Positions 22,425-33,205 of a stretch of 64,000 nt of DNA are shown here, piece by piece. The position numbers were made by a program, and so were the translations under genes. The notes below the pieces were generated by a model. The model ran no database searches and was not told the origin of the DNA. It saw only the letters and a program-made list of their open reading frames with translations. The DNA is from Gnetum montanum (lineage: Eukaryota; Streptophyta; Gnetopsida; Gnetales; Gnetaceae). Every line of letters starts with the position of its first letter. Within the stretch, counting starts at the first letter, position 1. Where the stretch lies: assembly GCA_015680685.1 (NCBI GenBank), contig MNCI01010871.1:299471-363470 (forward strand), in the 5' to 3' direction.

Positions 22425-25400
22425 ATGGAAGTGTCCCAGATCAAAGCAACATTGCCCATTTCTGACTTCAATGCTGAAATCTCAAACCCTGTGATGGCAA
22501 TAGAATCCATAGTCGTTATCAGAGATATGAACCTTCAAGGGCCAACCCGTCGGTCACTTAGGTTACAAGGCAAATACCCCACCTATACAATTCTCACCCC
22601 AGAATAATACAACTTCATTTGTGTAAAAATCCAAGCCAACCTACCCATTGATCATGCAGAAATCAAAGCAAAACGACATTTTGAGTTCATCCATAAGGGG
22701 GGTCATAACTTTATTCCCTCAGCGTACAATGTGATTCTCCTATCCAAATCTCATCATGAACTTATATCCCAGCTTCTCTTGGCAAGGAACCAAACCTCAC
22801 GCGAACCCACCGTAGAGCCTCAAAATGAAGATGAGGAAGATAATTTCGTAGCTCAATCCGAGCATGGGGATTCGTACCATACTCTCAGTTCACAGACTTA
22901 TGCGAATCTGTTATTTCACCCTTTCAACGGGGAGACCATGTCCCTCCATCCATTTAAAACCACTCAAGTGCATGTCCCCTAATAGGAAGCACCCACTCTT
23001 ATTTCCATTCTCCCTATGACCAACTCTCAATTCAATGTACCCATCCCTACTATTCCTCCGGTCACCACGTTATCCCCTCTCTTACAAGTACAATCCCAAC
23101 AACCCGCCTCTCAAATTAATGTAGGAGCAACTTTCCCATCCCAAGTGATTGGGATGCCATCTATGATACCCACTTCCACATCTACACACTTCATCCCATG
23201 AGTGCAGGTTCATACCACACCCTTAGCTCCTCTAGTACAACACCAAGTACAAAGCCTCCCTTCGCAACCCACAGTTGGACAATGGCCCATCCCAGGTGTC
23301 CAGTCATAAAAATCTATTTCACAACCCACAATTGGCCAATGGACCACCCCTATCGCTTAAGAACAACAACCTACACCTTATGGTATGTTGCCCTTAGTAG
23401 CACCCACTATAAATATTCCACAAGTGTAACCTCCGATCACTCAACAATCATCATTCCTACCAACCGTATAGTAGTCTAATTTGTATGGCACTCAAACTAG
23501 CCAACCTATTGCTTCACCAAATGCCCAAGAATGGGCTGAAGCCAAAAAGATGATGCAAGAGCTCACTGATGAGGTAAAATGCCTCAAAATGGCTAACGTT
23601 GAAGAGCTTAAAGTATTATATTTTTACTAAGATGATCCTATTAGCTCTTCGGTACCACCATTAACCTTGCCCAAAGGAGTTTCTTTACCTCAACTAACCA
23701 AATACAATGGGGAAGGAGACCCCAACGCCCATCTAGTCACATTTAGACTAGAATGGTTGTTGCTTCAGGCATGGCTCCATGCAATCTTGCGTGTGTTCAC
23801 CATGTTCCTCACTGGCAGAGCATTAGACTGGTACCGAGCCTTAACTCGTAACTCCATATCCTCTTTGGAGGATCTCTTACACCAGTTCGTTACTAGGTTT
23901 AAATACAACCTGAAACTTGAAGCAGCCTTGGATAGTCTAATACAGGTAAAACAAGCACCACTTGAACCTATACAAAAATTTATCCAAAGATGGAGAGCCG
24001 CACTTAACGAAATTCATGAGCCAATCCCAGAAACATACCTTCTTACGATTCTTAAGGGAGCCGTGAATGATACCTGCACTCTAAATGCATGCACTCTAAT
24101 CCAAGATTTTGTACAGATTAAAAACATAGAAGAGGCAGCCCAAAATAGCCATGACCCTTCTTACTTAGCCTTTAAAAATCAACACACTAAAAAAGATAAA
24201 GAAAAGGCTAAAGAAATAGTAGCAGCAGTAGCAGAGACTCAACCTACCAATGCGGGATAGCAAGGTAGACCACCTACTACTCTTGTTAACTATGAGAGAA
24301 CCGCTCCTACACATACAACAGAATCATCTACCACGCAAGCTACTAACATGGGTCATGCACATACGGTTGAGAGGAAAAACCATGCTCAATACACATCGCT
24401 CCCCATGAAGCCTTCCCAGTTGTTAGATCAACTTTTGAAAGCTGGGGCCATTAAACACAAGCATTTTTCCCTAGCGGTAGCCCAGAGACACGATTGATTC
24501 TGTGAATTGGTCAAAAACCCAAGCTTAGCAACACCAAATGAGCCTCCTATTCCAAAAGGCTTTAGACTAGATCGATTTTGCGAGTACCATCAACAAAATG
24601 GGCATGGTGCTGATTATTGTGTCACCCTCAAAAAAGACATACAATGTATGATTGATAGGGGTGAAATAACATTTGACGATGCCAACCCTGTTAAACAATA
24701 GAATCAACCTATGGGCATATACAAAGATCCCATCAATACTAAGGAAGCTCCTTATGTTATTAACACGATCCATATCGAAAATGAGCAAGGAATGCCTAGC
24801 AAACCTTTCATGATTCATGTTCCTCCTACAGCATCAACATCATCTCCACAATCTTTGTACCCCACATACAATCCGCCTACACCTACAAAACCATTTGTCA
24901 TTCGTGTACCCCCTGCCAATACAACCATAAATGTGCAACCGCCTACCCGGCCCACTCCTTTTATGGTCTAGGTGCCACCTGCGGTTGCAACCACAGAGGT
25001 ACAACCACAGAACTAACCAACTCCCTTTGTAATTAGGGTATCCAAACCCCCTGATCTTTAAACTCCTACTCCTTAACTACAAACCAAACCGACCCCATTT
25101 GTCATCAGGGTGCCTCAACACCCTGACACACAACCATCTCTAACTGTTCAACCACAACCCCAACCTGCTCCATTTGTAATCTGAGTCCCAAAACAACCCG
25201 ATGTTCAAGCTCCAACGGTTCCCCCATGACCTTCGCAAGAACGCCTCGGCAATAGGCTTACTAGGGAATGGTTGGAAAAAGAACGTCAAAGTATTGAATT
25301 GGGACCACCAAAACCCACTCCCTTAAATGTTGTGCCTATGGCTCCGACAACTGGCGAGTCGAGTACGAGTCATGAAAGCAAAATTTAGGAATGCCAGATG

Positions 25401-25560
25401 CATCAAACCCAACTGTCATATTAGAACACACAAAAACCATTCCACGAGAGATACAGTTGTTGGGTCCAATGGACCAAGTCTCAACCAACAAGAGCCTACC
25501 AAACAGTAAAGACTTGGCCAATGCCATAAGTCAAGTCACGCGGGCGCTTAAACAAAAAAC
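22425..25560 (+). pseudogene. gag: Gag polyprotein of Element 1
   Basis: An ATG at 22425 follows the leader. The frame holds together with many stops (for example 22605, 22980, 24258). Order: an N-terminal region; a Pro/Gln/Thr-rich linker (23000-23500); the gag capsid-like domain at 23667-24160 (LPQLTKYNGEGDPNAHLVTF, DWYRALTRNSISSLEDLLHQ, LYFV-like tail); a Lys-rich stretch; a CHHC zinc knuckle at 24579-24620 (CEYHQQNGHGADYC) with LKKDIQCMIDRGEI after it; and then six copies of a PFVIRVPP motif (24801-25200). The role is particle assembly and RNA packaging. Most stops replace CAA or CAG codons. Confidence 0.85.
24795..25200 (+). repeat. PFVIRVP protein-repeat array at the gag C-terminus
   Basis: Six coding repeats of 24-42 residues each contain (K/T/A)PF(V/M)I(R/H)VPP: KPFMIHVPP, KPFVIRVPP, TPFMV-VPP, TPFVIRVSK, TPFVIRVPQ and APFVI-VPK. 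They are linked by Pro/Thr/Gln. Element 2 has related copies (PPFVIKVPP, KPFVIKVP) at 42780-42970. The function is unknown. Confidence 0.75.
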
Positions 25561-25572
25561 ACATCTTTAAGC

Positions 25573-26225
25573 TTGTATGACCTAATGATGAATTCTCAAG
25601 TCCATTGTGAAGCCCTAGTATGCATGTTAACATCGATCCCAGTCAGCAAAGACTTGCCTACAAATGAACCTTCCATTCATGCAGTAATATCCCCACATCA
25701 AGGATCAAGAGCTACATCATTAGGCTTCAACACGAATAATATAAAACTAGATGAAAAAATAGGAGTCACCACTGCACCCATGTTCATAACTATATGAGTT
25801 AATCAATTTAAAATACATCAAGTGCATGTAGATGACGGAGTAGCCACGAACGTAGTACCATACCCCATCATCGAACAGTTAGGGCTAACTGAACAAATCA
25901 AACCAACTTCCACAACATTCCTAAAATCATTCAGTGGATCACGCGTAGTTGTTAAAGGAATGCTAACTTTGGATTTCATAGCAGGGGATGGTTCCCCCTG
26001 TCAGTTGAATTTGTAGTCGTAGATGAGATGCCTAGATTTAACTTGATATTGGGACGACCATGGTTAGCCCAATTAAAAGAGGTTTTCTCACCCATCTACC
26101 AAGAGATTCACTTACCCTATGAAGATGGTGAAATCATTATCCATGGTGATGCAGCCACAACCAACACCTCTGCACACGTAGGCACAAACCAAGGCTCAGA
26201 AGTTGAATGCGATGAGCCTAAATAG
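25573..26225 (+). pseudogene. Aspartic protease of Element 1
   Basis: After MYDLMMNSQVHCEALVCML (the usual pre-protease segment), the retropepsin-like domain starts at about 25800: IHQVHVDDGVATNVVPYPII, then a FSGSRVVVKGMLTL strand, then PRFNLILGRPWLAQL (the ILGR motif) and IHLPYEDGEIIIHGD. The active site reads D-D-G instead of the common D-T/S-G; Element 2 has the same. A one-base frameshift lies near 26000, between GDGSPCQ and DEMPRFN. It would process the polyprotein in the particle. Confidence 0.8.
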
Positions 26226-26514
26226 GATAACACTACTCTCAAACTTAAATAGGACGCCATATTCATTGACAACCAAAATGATAACCAATCTCTAAACCAT
26301 GATCCCCCAGAAGATATAGAAACATTACAGAACGTGGAAACATCAGAGCATGCCGATGTAGGGATTATTCTCCCAGACGTCTCATGGTCAGAATTATTGT
26401 TTAACATAATTAGTGAAGGAGACGCAGAATATACGATTATACCGACATGCCCAACACACCATGTCAATCTGCAAAAATTAAAGAAGCTACTCAACTGTTA
26501 AAATGACTACTCAT

Positions 26515-26760
26515 CTGAAATGACATTAAACTACTATGTGTCTGGAATGACATTAAACTACCAAGCGTCCGCAACAACGTTAAACTAGCCACGGTTAGAA
26601 ATGGCTGGTTCCTTCATAAAAATATATATATATAAGCTTTCCCCAAAAACAACTATAGTCTCCTCTTTTTCTTTGACAAAGATACAATAGTCTGTCACGA
26701 CTCTAAACTGACGCGCCTAGCCCAAAATGGATTTAAACTAGAGTACAATTTACCATCAAT
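26515..26760 (+). repeat. TAAACT-word array at the protease / antisense-gene border
   Basis: GACATTAAACTAC twice, AACGTTAAACTAGCC, then GACTCTAAACTGAC and GGATTTAAACTAG. A short (TA)n run lies at 26622-26634. This is the left border of the antisense module. Confidence 0.75.
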
Positions 26761-27284
26761 TTACCAAAATTTTGTTATGTCATTATCGTTCACATTTTGC
26801 AAGTTACAATGTTCATTTCATATTTTGTTAAATACAGTTCTGATTTACATTTACGTTCACAGAAAAACTCAAAAAGGTAAAACATAAATATATAAACATA
26901 TGTAATATGGAGTGTTAGCACAAAAATAGAATAACTACATGTTACACCATGATCATGTTACATTTGTCTTCACATATTCCAAAACCAATAAAAAAGTAAC
27001 AAACTAGCAAAGAAATGACAACGTTGACAGGACCAACAAGCTAAATCATGCACTACTGTTAGGAGGGGGTTGGTCTCTAAAGTCCTCTATGTCATTAGCT
27101 CCCATCACACTAGGGCCAGCCTCATCACCACCACATCCCTATCACAAAGAGAAAACAAAACAACAAAATGAGTAAACGCAAAAAAACAAGAAAAAAGAAA
27201 CACACAAGTAAAAGAGAAAAAAAAAACACTAAAGAGAAATGATGACTGAAAGAAATAAAATAATGCAAGAAATAAAATACTCAC

Positions 27285-28063
27285 AAGTGGGGAAGGCCTG
27301 AGATTAGCCTCTAGGTGTTGTAGAATCTCTTCTTCAGACACAGATGCCCAATCCTTCTCAAGTCCGAGGTCGATGTTGGCCAAGGTTTTATCCTTGCCCA
27401 CTGAAGACCAAGAGGGGCGCTCAAGAGAAAACATACTAGTTGAAGCTTCCCCAGAAGAAGTGGTGATGGATCTCTCAGGAGACCCCTCCACTTCTGTACA
27501 TTCAAAAAACTTCTCATAGGAAGAGTGCAAACCTAACCCCTCCACGAACATCTCCAACTAGCAACGTTTCACTGATTCCTCTTTCAACCATTTTTTATAT
27601 CGGTGCTTATGATCTTTCTGATCCTGGCCCCATTTACGTACTTTGCACGCAAAGGACTTCTAGTCATGGCACTTCCTATTTAATAAATCCATCTGGGCCC
27701 TTTGCTCAGCCAAATCTCAAATTGCCTGCACCTTGCTATTCAAGCCTGCCCAATAATGTGCATAGGTGATCTCAAATGTATGCCATGTACTATCACCTGC
27801 CAACCTAGCAGAGGCAAAATCATAATGGGCTTGCAAGTCATTCCTCTCCTTTGTCACCTTCCCCAGATTTTCCTTCAATGATTGAATTTCAAGCCATAAC
27901 TGTTCAATTGAGCGTCTGTAGGTCCAAAGAGATTTAGCAATTGGGACAACACAACTTGAAACAGCATCATAAATGCCTCTCGGGATCTGCTCAATATCTT
28001 TGGGCAATTCTGGGAGACCATCAATATGGGTAGCCTCGTAAGGACTTCATTAAAGCTTGGCAC
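27285..28063 (-). pseudogene. Coiled-coil exon of the antisense gene
   Basis: After two stops the frame reads YEATHIDGLPELPKDIEQIP, then a heptad-like stretch (RRSIEQLWLEIQSLKENLGK, VTKERNDLQAHYDFASARLA). Next comes a charged segment, and then an acidic/Ser-rich tail (ECTEVEGSPERSITTSSGEA, DWASVSEEEILQHLEANLRP). The exon ends at the donor GTGAGT (27284). Three more stops lie at 27550-27720. Confidence 0.55.
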
Positions 28064-28838
28064 CTAAAAGTACAAACATTATGTATATAAGCCAACCAAA
28101 GACCTCCAATAGGTACAAAAATCAATGAACTTAGGCACTTAGTATAAAGTACACACCTAATTCAGGATTAGCCTATCTTAGATGAGCAACAACATCGTTG
28201 ACGATGCCAGTAACAAAGTCCACTTTATTGGGCATCTCAGGCCATAGCCTCAATGGATCAGTGGATCTTGAATCTATATGAGAAGGCATCTCAACAAGGG
28301 CCTTAAACTTTGACCCACCCGCCTGAGATGTAGGTGCTTCAGGTACCTCAACATCTATGTCTGATGTCAAGAAAAGCCATGATAGTCAAAACAATGCATA
28401 AAACTAAGAAGATACGAAATTCAGATCAAACTAACAAGACTTAGCAAGTGGCCCTTTGTTGGTCAGCTCAAGCGGATCACCAAGGTGCAGAGACCCATCA
28501 AAGAAACCATCAAAAACACCTTTCTCCTTGCTTGAGTGCTTAAGGGCATCTAAAGCCTCAGTAAGTGTAGCTTCCATGGTACTTATTCCATCCTGTTCCC
28601 ATAAGATAGGAATGGCCTCAACTACTTCTTCCCTCGTATCTTCCTCTTCATTACACCCAGTGGTGACTGTTTCAGGTTCACCCATTAGAGCTAATTCTTC
28701 CCTTTCCCTCTCAGGGGTATCCTCTATTAAGACCAAATCTAAAATTTAGCATGACATAATAGGCATACATATTTAAGCAAATAAGTAAATTCAAAAAGAA
28801 ATAAAAAATACTTAAAGAAAAAATAATAAAATACTTAC

Positions 28839-29883
28839 CCACTCTTGGCAAGGTGAATCGAATCTTCTTAGCCCTTGGCGACCTCGCCTTCGTGGCAGGA
28901 TCTCTCGGATGCTCACCTTTTCTCACCTTAGCCTTGGCCTTCCCGATGGTCTCCTGGATCAAGAGCTCAGCTCTCCTAACACTTGTGTGTAGCGGGGTGG
29001 ATCCAATCCCAGGCTATCACACGAATGGTGGGAACGACTGGCAACGTCCCCTATTGTGATAGAGACTGACTCCTCGATGCCTTCAGGTGGATCTTGGCAT
29101 TTGGTGGTGTTAAATAGGTGACAGATCCATGGGCGAGACAATTGTGAACGGTCCTGTAACACATAATGGGTATCTCCATAGACCACTAAGAACTCAGCAA
29201 ACCTACGGAGATAGCCCAAAAAAATGCAAAGTTGAAGTGGGACCTAGCATCAACATTAGTGCTTAGCCTGATGATCTCTCCACGGAGATCCAATACAAGG
29301 AATCATGCCCAATTGTAATGCATACCAGTCTCTAAGACTGAATGCATAACATGTGCAGACCACACCCCAAGACTTCTTGCTTGGGAAGGAGACTTAGGAA
29401 ATGCTTGAGCTCTAAAGAATGGGTACAGAAAGTTTACCTCCGCCAAGCGAGTATTGTCCTACATGGTGAAGCCCTTAGGACCTCATGGTACACCTAACCA
29501 GTCTTCAAGTTCCTTGATCACATGCCCCTCTATAGTTCCCCTATCTACCACCACTTTAACACCATCCATTGGCATGCCAAAAAGATTGGAAAAGAATTTA
29601 GCAGTGAGGTGGAAGGGCACCTTTACTCCCTGAACCCGTGTAATAAAATAGGAGACGTCATCATTAAAAGAGTCAATGATGGAAACCATTTTAGTCATGG
29701 GAACGTTGGGAGTCAAGGTAGGAAACAAGTCCAGCAGGCCTATGCGGGTAAGATGACTAATGATTTGTTCGGGTTCCTTCTTGTGCAACCACCGTTGTGA
29801 CTCCTCTGTCTCTTTGAACTTCATACAGAGGGTAGCCTCAGTGTGCCCAGATATGGTGGTAACCTCCTCAAGGGGGATGGCCT
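28839..29883 (-). pseudogene. Plant-transposon/mobile-domain-like exon of the antisense gene
   Basis: The longest exon, about 348 codons. It reads AIPLEEVTTISG, LTRIGLLDLFPTLTPNVPMT, FNDDVSYFITRVQGVKVPF, AKFFSNLFGMP, AEVNFLYPFFRAQAF, SAHVMHSVLETGMHYNW and FNTTKCQDPPEGIEESVS, ending KAKAKVRKGEHPRD and a basic patch. The pattern (V-[RQ]-G-V, then F..LFG-[LM]-P) resembles the 'putative plant transposon protein' type of domain found next to plant retroelements. I cannot confirm the family. A frameshift sits in the T-run at about 29225 and another near 28970. Confidence 0.45.
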
Positions 29884-30338
29884 CTGTAGAAAAGACACAG
29901 AAGACATTGAGCCAAAGTTAAGAATATGATAAGCAATGATTTAACAAAAATGAGAATCAAGCCTGGAATATAATCATTTACCACCAGCAAATGGAGTAGG
30001 TGCACTTGCTGCAGGATCAATCGTTTGAGGAAAAACAGGCCCATTAGGAGACCAATCCTCATGTAGCTAGCCACGAACTTGACAATGCTCAAAGGCCCTA
30101 GAGAACTACCTAGGGTAATTGATAATAGCATCCTTGGTCTAGCCTAGCACCGTAGCACAAAGTGTGGGGCCCATCATAAACACCTCCAAGGATTGGCATG
30201 CTATGGAAAGTCCATTATCATCCTCATGCAATCCATGCTCAACAAAACGGGGCCTACGAAAAAAAGGGGTATTCACATGTAAACAATGATTATAATGCTA
30301 AGAGAACCAAAGATAGTACATGTATAAAAAGAGCATAC

Positions 30339-30788
30339 TTGTCTACTCTGTATACTGTTCCAGGTGGATTTTGGAACAGTGTATGTACATAGCAGGCTAG
30401 AAACAGTGTGCTACTACTGTTGTAATGGCTGCAAGACGACAATCCCCACACACGAGTTAGAGAGTGTGTAGATCTAGGGCCTTCGGGAACACCTCCCTCG
30501 ACTACATATAGCCCCTCATCTATGTCAACAATGAAAGCTAACACACTTCATGTTCAGCTAGCTAACATGGTCTCAACAATATCATGAGTCAGCTGCTCGC
30601 TCAAATGAGACCATATGACAATGCTAAAATTCTGCAGAATGAATGATAAAAAGGCACCAACATTCGGATGAAACCATATTACTTGTGCCCCGATCTGCAT
30701 GTCATAACTGGACATTTTTTGTTCCAGAGGGCCGAACCAAGATAACACACCAACAAGTTTAACCACAAGGAGAAAAAGCTTAGGCCCC
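30339..30788 (-). pseudogene. FCP1/NIF-type HAD phosphatase-like exon of the antisense gene
   Basis: About 150 codons follow the order of an FCP1 homology domain. KLVGVL sits where motif I (DxNG-V/T-L) belongs. FHPNVGAFLSF and then VIWSHLSEQLTHDIVETML match the segment with the motif II Ser in IWS. A TRVWGLS block comes next, then HYNSSSTLFL and QNPPGT, as in the motif IV region (YNxSNTLLLDDS..NPP). The motif I Asp and the motif IV Asp pair are gone, so no phosphatase activity is expected from this copy. Two in-frame stops lie at 30556-30548. In plants this family dephosphorylates Ser in protein tails. The match is by eye. Confidence 0.55.
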
Positions 30789-31129
30789 CTACATAGAGCC
30801 AAAACCTCAGGTAAGTAACTTGAAACATGTAAAACCCATAAACTAAAAACAGAATAAATAAATAAGAAAATAAAACCCAACAAGTAACTAACATCCAACA
30901 CGCACACTAGTCCACCCCATGAGACAAGAATACTGATATCCGTTTGATGTCTCTAATGCTCATTGGGGAATATTGGAAATCATTGGGGAATATTGGAAAT
31001 CATTAGACAACATCGACACTTAAATACAACATTCACCAAAACTATGTAAGTCATTTAAGCCTCCGAATCACATCACACCAGTAAGTAAAAGCCAGTAAGT
31101 AAAAGCGCTGAGAAAGAGGCATCATGAAG

Positions 31130-32660
31130 TTCATGTTATCTAGGAAAATAGAAAATTTGGTCACGCTGCCATAAAAAAATATTTACTCACGCTACCGAGC
31201 AAAAAGTTCTTGGTTTCTCATGCTGAGTGACGCTCACACAGTAGTAAGGACCATCACTCATGCTATCCACACCACAAAAATGCATGAAAAAGTGTAGTTC
31301 CTGCAACTTACGCTTACGTCCAAGCGAAAACACAGGAAAACCATAGGTGAAAACACAGGAAAATCGTAGGCAAAAATGCAAGAAAACTTGCAGTTCTAGC
31401 AACTCACGCAGAAGCTATAGCCCTACAACTAATGCATAAAATACAGTAAAATGCCCTGTAACTAACGCTAGAAATATAGCCTTGCAACCAGAAAGCAACC
31501 AAAATCATCCAAAACATGGTAATCCCTACAACTCACGCTGCAAAAGGGTCATTCACTCTACAGAGGGTTACTCACATTGCAGAAGGGTCATTCACGCTAC
31601 AGAGGATTACTCACGTTGCAGAAGAAAATGGTAACGCTGTAATTGAAGACAACAAGCTACGCTGCCAATAGTAGTTCACCGTGTCAAAAAAAACCCTTAG
31701 GCTGTAACAAGGATAGTCACTTATGCTGCCCTTACCCACAATCGATTCACTCATGCTAAAAATTAGATACAGTAACCCACGATGAATTGAGTGATCACAC
31801 CGCAAATTAGCAATGCATGTGCTCACACCTGGGCTTGGAGGCTAGTAACTTACACATAAAATAAAAAACACAGCCCAGTAACTAACACACAAAATAAAAT
31901 ACATAGCCCTGCAACTAACGTTGGAGGGGTGGCCCTGCGGTGGATGTCACAATGAACAGTAATGCAAAACCCTGTTTCTCCCAACCAGAATGTAATCGAA
32001 ATAATACCCAAAACGTGTTAGTCGCTGCAACTCACGCTGCCTATGGGCATGCCCCATGCTACTCATGCTAGCCTAGAATCAGTAGCAGGAATCAAAACAG
32101 TAGTCCCAAATTCAAAAATGAAACAAAAACTGCAACAAAACCACACTAAAGCATGATTGTTTTAGGGCCACTCACGCTGCAATTTTATGGGAACTCACAC
32201 TGCAATCACGAATTAAAATAGAACACAAACACCTTGGAACGCAAGGAGAAAACGTGATCATGCTAAACACAACTGAAAATCATCCACAAAAACCAAAAAT
32301 CTTCGGCTCCCATAACTCACACTGCCACTCGTTGACGTTACGCCACACAAAACAAAAAAGAATAGAAAAGGAGGGAAGGAATAAACCTGCATAGGGTTCT
32401 AACCCACGAAGAAATTTTAGGTTGTGAAAGGCGTTGGAGTAGTACCTCGCTCTCCTTCACAAATGCGAAGCTTGCCTGCTTCTTCCCCTTTCCCCGTTCC
32501 TGCTTTCCCTTGGCCTTCATCCTATTTATGTTGTGCCTCCTTAGTTGCCCATGTTTCTGGTTACTCACGCTATGTGGGGTTTCTAGTTGCTCACGCTAGC
32601 TCATGCTGTGCACTAGTCCTCTAAACTCATGCTATGTCCATTTACTTATGCTTACGCTAC
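31130..32660 (-). repeat. CTCACGCTGC-word array, mostly within intron 1 of the antisense gene
   Basis: About thirty variants of ACTCACGCTGC (GCAGCGTGAGT on the minus strand) are scattered, some in tight runs (31530-31625: TCATTCACGCTACAGAGG and similar). The same word is in the Element 1 LTR (GTCACGCTGACAGTGTGAGC) and in the leader minisatellite. It spans the first exon and its upstream side. Confidence 0.75.
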
Positions 32661-32894
32661 ATTTGGGGCCATTTTACCCCATTTGGTAACTATGTGGCAT
32701 CCTGTCCTGCTTTCCTTTATTTATTTTCACTTTATTCTTGTGTTCCCAAAGTAACTACTTCTTTTTGTTTCTCTCATGCATGTTTATTAAGTTTTGCAAA
32801 ATAACCTGTGCATTTAGATGAAAAAAGGAAAAATCCACAAAAATCCAACAATCACGAAAAAACCATAATACTTGTATATACTTGGAACATGACT

Positions 32895-33000
32895 GGCAAA
32901 TGGCTCGGTACAGCCTTAAACTACCACACCTGGCCCGAGCAAGGCCTAAAACTGCCAAGTGTCTGTATATGACAATAAACTATTTGGCATGGGCCTTTGT
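32895..33000 (+). repeat. TAAACT-word array at the antisense-gene / RT border
   Basis: CAGCCTTAAACTACC, GGCCTAAAACTGCC and GACAATAAACTATT. This is the right border of the antisense module. The RT frame starts about 200 bases later. Confidence 0.65.
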
Positions 33001-33205
33001 TACATTGAGATGTAGAAATTAACTTTACAAGAAATAGCAACTCACCCTTGCTCACATGGCTCCCCGTTTGATTGGCAGGGGCAAATGCATGGATAGCAAG
33101 CGTCTCTTTTCACCATTGTCTATCAATGGACCAGATGGGGCCATTCAATGAGAAGTCAATCTAGAATCCATTGATCTAAATTCATCATCAAGTTATGATG
33201 ATTTT

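Larger units (their letters stand above)
27046..32520 (-). pseudogene. Spliced antisense gene inside Element 1 (FCP1-like + plant-transposon-like + coiled coil)
   Basis: Model exons, read downward: 32520-32387, 30788-30339, 30253-29982, 29883-28839, 28738-28436, 28360-28157, 28063-27285 and 27138-27046. Each junction has a GT donor and an AG acceptor with a fitting context (e.g. GTAAGTATTTT at 28838, TTTTCTACAG before 29883, a long pyrimidine tract and TGATAG before 27138). Codon phase matches across all seven introns, and the last exon ends at a TGA in frame. Coding length is about 3.28 kb, ~1,090 residues. Two net indels in exon 4 (near 29225 and 28970) and several stops (e.g. 30556, 30548, two near 28050) show decay. 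The first exon is very basic (MKAKGKQERGKGKKQ). No sense-strand pol is disrupted. Whether it is a captured host gene or a standing accessory gene of the family is open. Confidence 0.65.

Noticed and set aside
28444-28445. GC-AG intron at CTT|GCTAAGT for exon 5
   Set aside because: The GT donor at 28435 (TCTT|GTTAGT) keeps phase with exon 6, whereas the GC site does not.
28456-28749. Plus-strand 97-codon frame rich in Ser
   Set aside because: It is the complement of exon 5 of the antisense model; Ser-richness mirrors the acidic coding strand, and phase-matched splice sites support the minus strand.
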